From: JAYEIA01 sp964472505
GTDB taxonomy: Bacteria > Bacteroidota > Bacteroidia > Bacteroidales > JAADGE01
NCBI GenBank assembly: GCA_964472505.1
Contig: CAYYQW010000051.1
Span: 1 to 28,848 of the forward strand
Reading direction: 5' to 3'
DNA: 28,848 nt
A program made the translations under genes and the position numbers. Below are positions 24,954-28,848 of this stretch, in pieces; within the stretch, counting starts at the first letter, position 1; each line of letters opens with the position of its first letter. The notes under the pieces were generated by a model. That model did not search any database and was not told the origin of the DNA. It saw only the letters and a program-made list of their open reading frames with translations.

Positions 24954-26918
24954 TTATTTTCGTTTATTCTCGTAATATTTAACTAATTTGTCTGCATCCA
25001 AGATGTAGGTTATGTTTCCGTCGGCCATTAAGCTTCCGCCGGAGAGAAAGGGGCGGTCTTTGAAAGCTTCGCCCATGGGTTTTACCACGGCTTGGTATTC
25101 TCCCAATACTTTATCGGCAATTATGGCTTTGGAATCGTTTTCTTTTTTTATCAGCACGGCTATTTCGGAGGCGGGGCGTTCGATTTCCGTATGAAATACC
25201 TCTCTGAGTGACAGATAGGGTACCGGTTCCGAATTTATTTTAAGATACTTGCTTTCAAGTTCATTCTGTTCTTTTTCGCCTACAATCATACAACTGTTAA
25301 TTTCATCCATAGGCACTGCAAAGTACATATTGCCGGATTGCAGCAGCAAGCTGTCAATAATAGAAAGTGAAAGCGGCAGCTTTAATGAAATGGTTGTACC
25401 TTTATCTTTTTCGGATGAAATATCTATTTGTCCGCGCAGTTTCCTGATTTCGGACTTAACCACATCAAGCCCGACACCTCTGCCCGAAATTTCCGACAGT
25501 TCTCCTGCGGTAGATAAACCGGGAATAAATACCAGATTGGCGATTTCGCTTTCGGACAGTTTAATGCCGGGCTCTATGAGATTTTGGGATAAGGCTTTTT
25601 GGTATAACTTTTTATTGTCAATTCCTTTTCCGTCATCAGCTATTTCTATATGTACGTATGAGCCGGATTGGAAGGCTTTGAGTTTTATGTTGCCGTGCGC
25701 CGGTTTGCCTTTTTCGGCGCGTACATGTGCGGGTTCTATTCCGTGGTCCACACTGTTTCTGATAATGTGCATCAGCGGGGCGTGGAGTTTTTCCACAATG
25801 GTTTTATCCAATTCGGTATCCATGCCTTCGGCTTGGAACTGCACTTCTTTTTTAAGGCTGACGGCCGTGTCGCGTATCAGGCGTTCCACATTAACGCGTA
25901 TGCTGTCTAATGCCACTAAGCGAATGGAGAAAATATCGTTGCGAATATCAGTGCTTAATTGTTCCAATTTTACGGCCAGCTCGCTTATTTCGTTGTAGCC
26001 TTTTACGGATGAAATAAGTTTTATTTCAGACTTAATGGTGATTAATTCGCTGAGCCGTCCCATCAGGTCATCTAATTTATCGGCATCTACACGCAGGGTT
26101 GATTTTTTTTGTACCTGTGCATCGGATTGTGCGTTTTCTTCTTCCTGCTTTTTAATGTCTTCTGCAATTTTCTCTAATTCTTCGGCTGTAAGCAGCGTGT
26201 CGGAATCGGCTTTTTCGTTTATTTTATTGAGAAAATCTTCATTCAGCAGCAAGTTTTGATCGGAGAGTTGTAAGATTTCCGATTCCAAATCTACGAAAGT
26301 GAGTATTTCCTCAATGTCGTCTTCATCTTTGTTTGTGGCGAGATACAGTTCCCAGTTTACCGGATATTTTTTTTCATCGTTTATTGATTTGGCGATAACT
26401 TTTAGATCACCTGCTTCCTCAAGTTGTTTGAATAATTTTTTTAGGTTTATGCCGCGTTCTTCTACATCGGCATCAGGTTCAAAGCGTATGGCGAAAGTTT
26501 TAAGATCGTAATTTTTTTCTTTTACGTTTTGCTGCAGCTCTTCGCTTGTAAAGTATTCATTGAGTTCTTCAATAATTCCCTGATACTGTTTTTGATTTTT
26601 GGGATTTTTTAGTGTTTTGTCATCCAAAAGTTTTAAAACAAGGTCGGTGGCATTAAATGTAAGATTAATGATTTGTTCATCAATTTTAATGTCCTCATTT
26701 TTCACTTTGGTGTAAACGCTTTCCACTTTATGGGTAAGTTCCGTAACTCTGTCGAAGCCAAACATACCTGCTGAGCCTTTGAGGGTGTGCATGTGCCTGA
26801 AAACGGCATCTACCAATGTTTTGTCTTCGGGTTTCTTTTCGAGTGTAAGCAGGCTGTGTTCCAGTTCGCTCATCATCTCTTTGACTTCTTCGCGAAATTT
26901 TTGCAGATGTTCTTGCAT
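24954..26918 (-). CDS. cheA: chemotaxis-type histidine kinase CheA
   Basis: 654 aa with the full CheA order: P1 HPt (about 1-110) with phospho-His44 in HTLKGSAGMFGF; a P2-like region (about 135-225, ending near EEILTFVDLES); an acidic linker; P3 dimerisation helices (VDADKLDDLMGRLSELITIK); the P4 ATPase with N-box HIIRNSVDHGIEPAH, G1 IADDGKGID and G2 SGRGVGLDVV; and P5 CheW-like (about 515-650; LSLSIIDSLLLQSGNMYFAVPM). It autophosphorylates under receptor control and passes phosphate to receivers, presumably the double-receiver proteins encoded just upstream. No receiver is fused at the C-terminus. Gaps of 61 and 15 bp to neighbours. Confidence 0.96.
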   Translation of the reverse strand: MQEHLQKFREEVKEMMSELEHSLLTLEKKPEDKTLVDAVFRHMHTLKGSAGMFGFDRVTELTHKVESVYTKVKNEDIKIDEQIINLTFNATDLVLKLLDDKTLKNPKNQKQYQGIIEELNEYFTSEELQQNVKEKNYDLKTFAIRFEPDADVEERGINLKKLFKQLEEAGDLKVIAKSINDEKKYPVNWELYLATNKDEDDIEEILTFVDLESEILQLSDQNLLLNEDFLNKINEKADSDTLLTAEELEKIAEDIKKQEEENAQSDAQVQKKSTLRVDADKLDDLMGRLSELITIKSEIKLISSVKGYNEISELAVKLEQLSTDIRNDIFSIRLVALDSIRVNVERLIRDTAVSLKKEVQFQAEGMDTELDKTIVEKLHAPLMHIIRNSVDHGIEPAHVRAEKGKPAHGNIKLKAFQSGSYVHIEIADDGKGIDNKKLYQKALSQNLIEPGIKLSESEIANLVFIPGLSTAGELSEISGRGVGLDVVKSEIRKLRGQIDISSEKDKGTTISLKLPLSLSIIDSLLLQSGNMYFAVPMDEINSCMIVGEKEQNELESKYLKINSEPVPYLSLREVFHTEIERPASEIAVLIKKENDSKAIIADKVLGEYQAVVKPMGEAFKDRPFLSGGSLMADGNITYILDADKLVKYYENKRK

Positions 26919-26979
26919 AATTGTTATGAGTTAGGGAAATGCCCGTGGGCAATATCCTGTGGATTACAAATTTTTCTTT

Positions 26980-27765
26980 TTATAAGCTGGTTTCAATAAT
27001 ACGTAAAAATTTATCCAATTGAAAAGGTTTTTTCAACCAACCCGTAGCTCCGGCTCTTTTGGCTTCCATTTTTTTGTCTTTATCGGTTTCACTGCTGAGC
27101 ATGAGAATGGGCGTTTTTTTGTATTTTTTCATTTTTCGCAGCTCGGCTACCAGCTCGGCACCGTTCATGGCCGGCATGCGGTAATCTATCACAAACAAAT
27201 CGAAGCGATTGCCTTCTTCTTCTGCCATTTTTACGGCAATAAAGGGGTTGTTGGATGTTTTTACTTTAAAGCCGGACATGGATAATGCCGATTCCATTAC
27301 AATAACGTTGGTTTCAAAATCATCAACAATCATGATGTTTTTTATTGAGTTTCTGGAAAAGTCGGGTTTAAAGGCCAAGTCTTCGGAAAAGAAAATTTCG
27401 GCTTCCGGGTATTTTAGTATGTTTTTGAAAAGCTCATGGTTATCACTGGTTTTGAGGAGATAACCGCGCGCACCTGCTTCAATAAGCTCGTTTACATACG
27501 ATTCGTTTTCGTACATCGAAAGGCCTATGATAACTAAGTTGGGATATCTGGCCAAAGCTTTTTTAGTGGCTTCAATCCCGTTCATTACGGGCATCTCTAT
27601 GTCCATAAATACCACTTCGGGCTGTTGGGTAACAATGGCTTTTAAAAATTCTTCGCCGTTGGATACTTCGCCTACAATTTCCACATCTCCTGCGGTTTGA
27701 AGAGTTGCTATTAGGGATCTGCGAAATATTTCTTTGTCATCTACAATTAAAACTTTTCTTTTCAT
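26980..27765 (-). CDS. double-receiver response regulator (REC-REC) without output domain
   Basis: 261 aa made of two complete receiver domains. The first (1-125) has Asp9-Asp10, phospho-acceptor Asp55 (VFMDIEMPVMNG), Ser83 and Lys105 (GARGYLLKTSDNHE), close to the NarL/FixJ receiver style but without a helix-turn-helix. The second (about 141-261) has Asp148-Asp149, Asp194 (FVIDYRMPAMNGAE), Ser224 and Lys246 (GWLKKPF), CheY/PatA style. Both sites look functional, so it can be a two-site phosphate relay or sink for the adjacent CheA. Output would be by protein contact. It starts 9 bp after the related upstream gene. Confidence 0.92.
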   Translation of the reverse strand: MKRKVLIVDDKEIFRRSLIATLQTAGDVEIVGEVSNGEEFLKAIVTQQPEVVFMDIEMPVMNGIEATKKALARYPNLVIIGLSMYENESYVNELIEAGARGYLLKTSDNHELFKNILKYPEAEIFFSEDLAFKPDFSRNSIKNIMIVDDFETNVIVMESALSMSGFKVKTSNNPFIAVKMAEEEGNRFDLFVIDYRMPAMNGAELVAELRKMKKYKKTPILMLSSETDKDKKMEAKRAGATGWLKKPFQLDKFLRIIETSL

Positions 27766-27774
27766 GGTTTGTTA

Positions 27775-28515
27775 TTAGTTTAAAATTTCAATTATTTGTT
27801 TGTATGTATTATCAGTTGTTTCTGATTTACTAATGTATCTAATCTGAGCATTTTGACTTGTGTTGTGGTTTTGTGTGGCTTCTTTTTTACCCGTGACCAG
27901 TATTTTAAGTTCTTGCTTTTCCGAAAATGAGATAAGGCTTTTTAAAAAATGCGGATTTTTTTTCAGTACACTATTATCAACTAAAATTTTACCGGTGTTT
28001 TTGCTTTTTATAAAATATGCCGTTTCGGTAATATTTGAAGCTTCAAAAATCCGGTAACCCTTATTTGCCAACAAAATTCTTAGTTGCATGTCCATTTCTT
28101 TAGATGCATCTGCAATTATCAGGCCTCTATGCTTATTTTCTTTGGTATTTTCTTTATTTCCGGAATCTGTTTCTTCTTGCAGAAACGAATAGATCTGCGT
28201 TATGGCTTGATGATTATCAACAGATTTGAAAAAGTAACCGGTTGCGCCTGCATGCATGAATTTTTTTATATTATTTGAATTGTTTGGATTAATCATAATT
28301 GTTATTTGAGTTTCCGGAAAACGTATGGCAACTTTTCGGCACAGGCTCATTGCCCGTTCGAATTGTTCATCTATAAATATGTACTCAAATTCATGTTCTG
28401 CCAATTTGTTTGTGATGCTTTCGTTTTTGGAACAAGCCATATACTGCATATCTTTTAAGGTTCCGTCAGGCGGCAGAGCATGGTCAGCTGTATGAGCTAT
28501 TAGGACTTTTTTCAT
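27775..28515 (-). CDS. degenerate double-receiver protein
   Basis: 246 aa, the same two-receiver layout and spacing as its downstream neighbour but eroded. In the first half (about 1-120) the acidic pair is lost (VLIAHTADHALP), an Asp-like site remains in YIFIDEQFE, and the lysine loop GATGYFFKSVDNHQ is clearly related to GARGYLLKTSDNHE of the neighbour. In the second half (about 130-246) only traces remain (GLIIADASKEMD, KILVDNSVLKKN, RYISKSE). The pair probably arose by tandem duplication. This copy may act as a non-phosphorylated decoy or adaptor. First gene of the chemosensory operon. Confidence 0.75.
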   Translation of the reverse strand: MKKVLIAHTADHALPPDGTLKDMQYMACSKNESITNKLAEHEFEYIFIDEQFERAMSLCRKVAIRFPETQITIMINPNNSNNIKKFMHAGATGYFFKSVDNHQAITQIYSFLQEETDSGNKENTKENKHRGLIIADASKEMDMQLRILLANKGYRIFEASNITETAYFIKSKNTGKILVDNSVLKKNPHFLKSLISFSEKQELKILVTGKKEATQNHNTSQNAQIRYISKSETTDNTYKQIIEILN

Positions 28516-28554
28516 CTTTTATATTTCTGCCGATTTTCATTGTTTTAATTATTA

Positions 28555-28562
28555 CAAAAATA
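28555..28562 (-). promoter_or_regulatory. putative -7 promoter element of the chemosensory operon
   Basis: The minus strand reads TATTTTTG, an exact TAnnTTTG, 40 bp upstream of the first start codon of the operon. There is no TTTG -33 box at normal distance, so it may need an activator or an alternative sigma factor, or may be chance in AT-rich DNA. Confidence 0.45.
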
Positions 28563-28848
28563 TAACAGTAATATTGATTTTATATACCCGGTTTTACTAC
28601 TTTTTATACGTATTATTACGAAACCGGCAGGAAAAGTTTTATGTTTTGAATAGGCGGGAAGCGGAGAGCATAGCCGTCAAGTTAAGGGAATATAATTAGA
28701 CGCGGCATTTATGCCGTGGATTAAATATAGTGTGAAATATCGGGCTTTAGCCCAAAATATTATTCATATAGTTTCGGCTAAAGCCGGTATTTATCAACAC
28801 TGATTTTCATGTATGTAAAAAACCCTACTTTTTTACGACCCACCTATT
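28563..28848. other. intergenic region with a cluster of short inverted repeats
   Basis: No gene seen to the window end. Structures noted: ccggttt/aaaccgg flanking about 28588-28625; cggcat/atgccg at about 28704-28717; ggctttagcc at 28743-28752 with its complement ggctaaagcc at 28776-28785, each also self-complementary at its ends; and gtaaaaaa/ttttttac at 28815-28836. Their density suggests an interspersed palindromic repeat region or terminators of a gene beyond the window. Confidence 0.5.

Noticed and set aside
25249..25998. 249-aa plus-strand open frame antisense to cheA (also 20929-21585 antisense to the chemoreceptor)
   Set aside because: These are shadows of strongly coding minus-strand genes: Ser/Ile-rich composition, no domains, no promoter or terminator of their own.

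Overview
The window looks like a chromosomal segment of a Bacteroidota bacterium (formerly Bacteroidetes), roughly Bacteroidales/Marinilabiliales-like. Evidence: a TonB-dependent receptor with an N-terminal carboxypeptidase-regulatory-like domain next to a DUF4249 lipoprotein, a secreted tricorn-type S41 peptidase, little sign of Shine-Dalgarno sites, AT-rich leaders, and promoters of the Bacteroidetes form TTTG-N20-TAnnTTTG (two full matches). There is one 100-N scaffold gap. No rRNA, tRNA, CRISPR array, transposase or phage gene was recognised.

Layout. (1) 1-5.7 kb, accessory in appearance, genes on the minus strand: a lipoprotein of unknown function, a DUF4249 lipoprotein, a small outer-membrane barrel protein and a TonB-dependent receptor. 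Direct copies of an intergenic repeat with heptamer tails lie on both sides of this block, and a small XRE regulator follows. (2) 6.2-9.4 kb, plus strand: a periplasmic tricorn-like protease, ended by a 36-bp perfect palindrome. (3) 9.6-16.0 kb, minus strand: a six-gene cluster running sodium:solute symporter > M20 amidohydrolase > GNAT > alanine/ornithine-racemase-like enzyme > cytosolic M23-fold protein > alanine racemase, behind a consensus promoter. It suggests uptake, deacylation or hydrolysis, and racemisation of an amino-acid or peptide-derived substrate. (4) 16.3-20.5 kb, plus strand: a 989-aa protein joining two receiver-like domains to a PEP-synthase-type ATP-binding domain without the rest of PEP synthase, then an ArfB-like ribosome-rescue hydrolase and a TspO-like membrane protein. 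(5) 20.6-28.5 kb, minus strand: a compact chemosensory operon with two tandem double-receiver proteins (one degenerate), CheA, a membrane-anchored SpoIIE/PP2C phosphatase, CheW and a chemoreceptor, closed by a terminator.

The most notable points are the chemosensory operon, which carries a PP2C phosphatase and double receivers but no CheR, CheB, CheC, CheD or CheZ; the receiver-PPDK_N fusion; and the transporter-hydrolase-racemase cluster. The scaffold gap lies inside the phosphatase gene and is almost certainly artificial: both contig ends carry the same 28 bases, and collapsing them restores one open frame of about 539 aa.

Protein families were assigned by reading motifs, not by database search. 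Promoter and hairpin calls come from inspection by eye.
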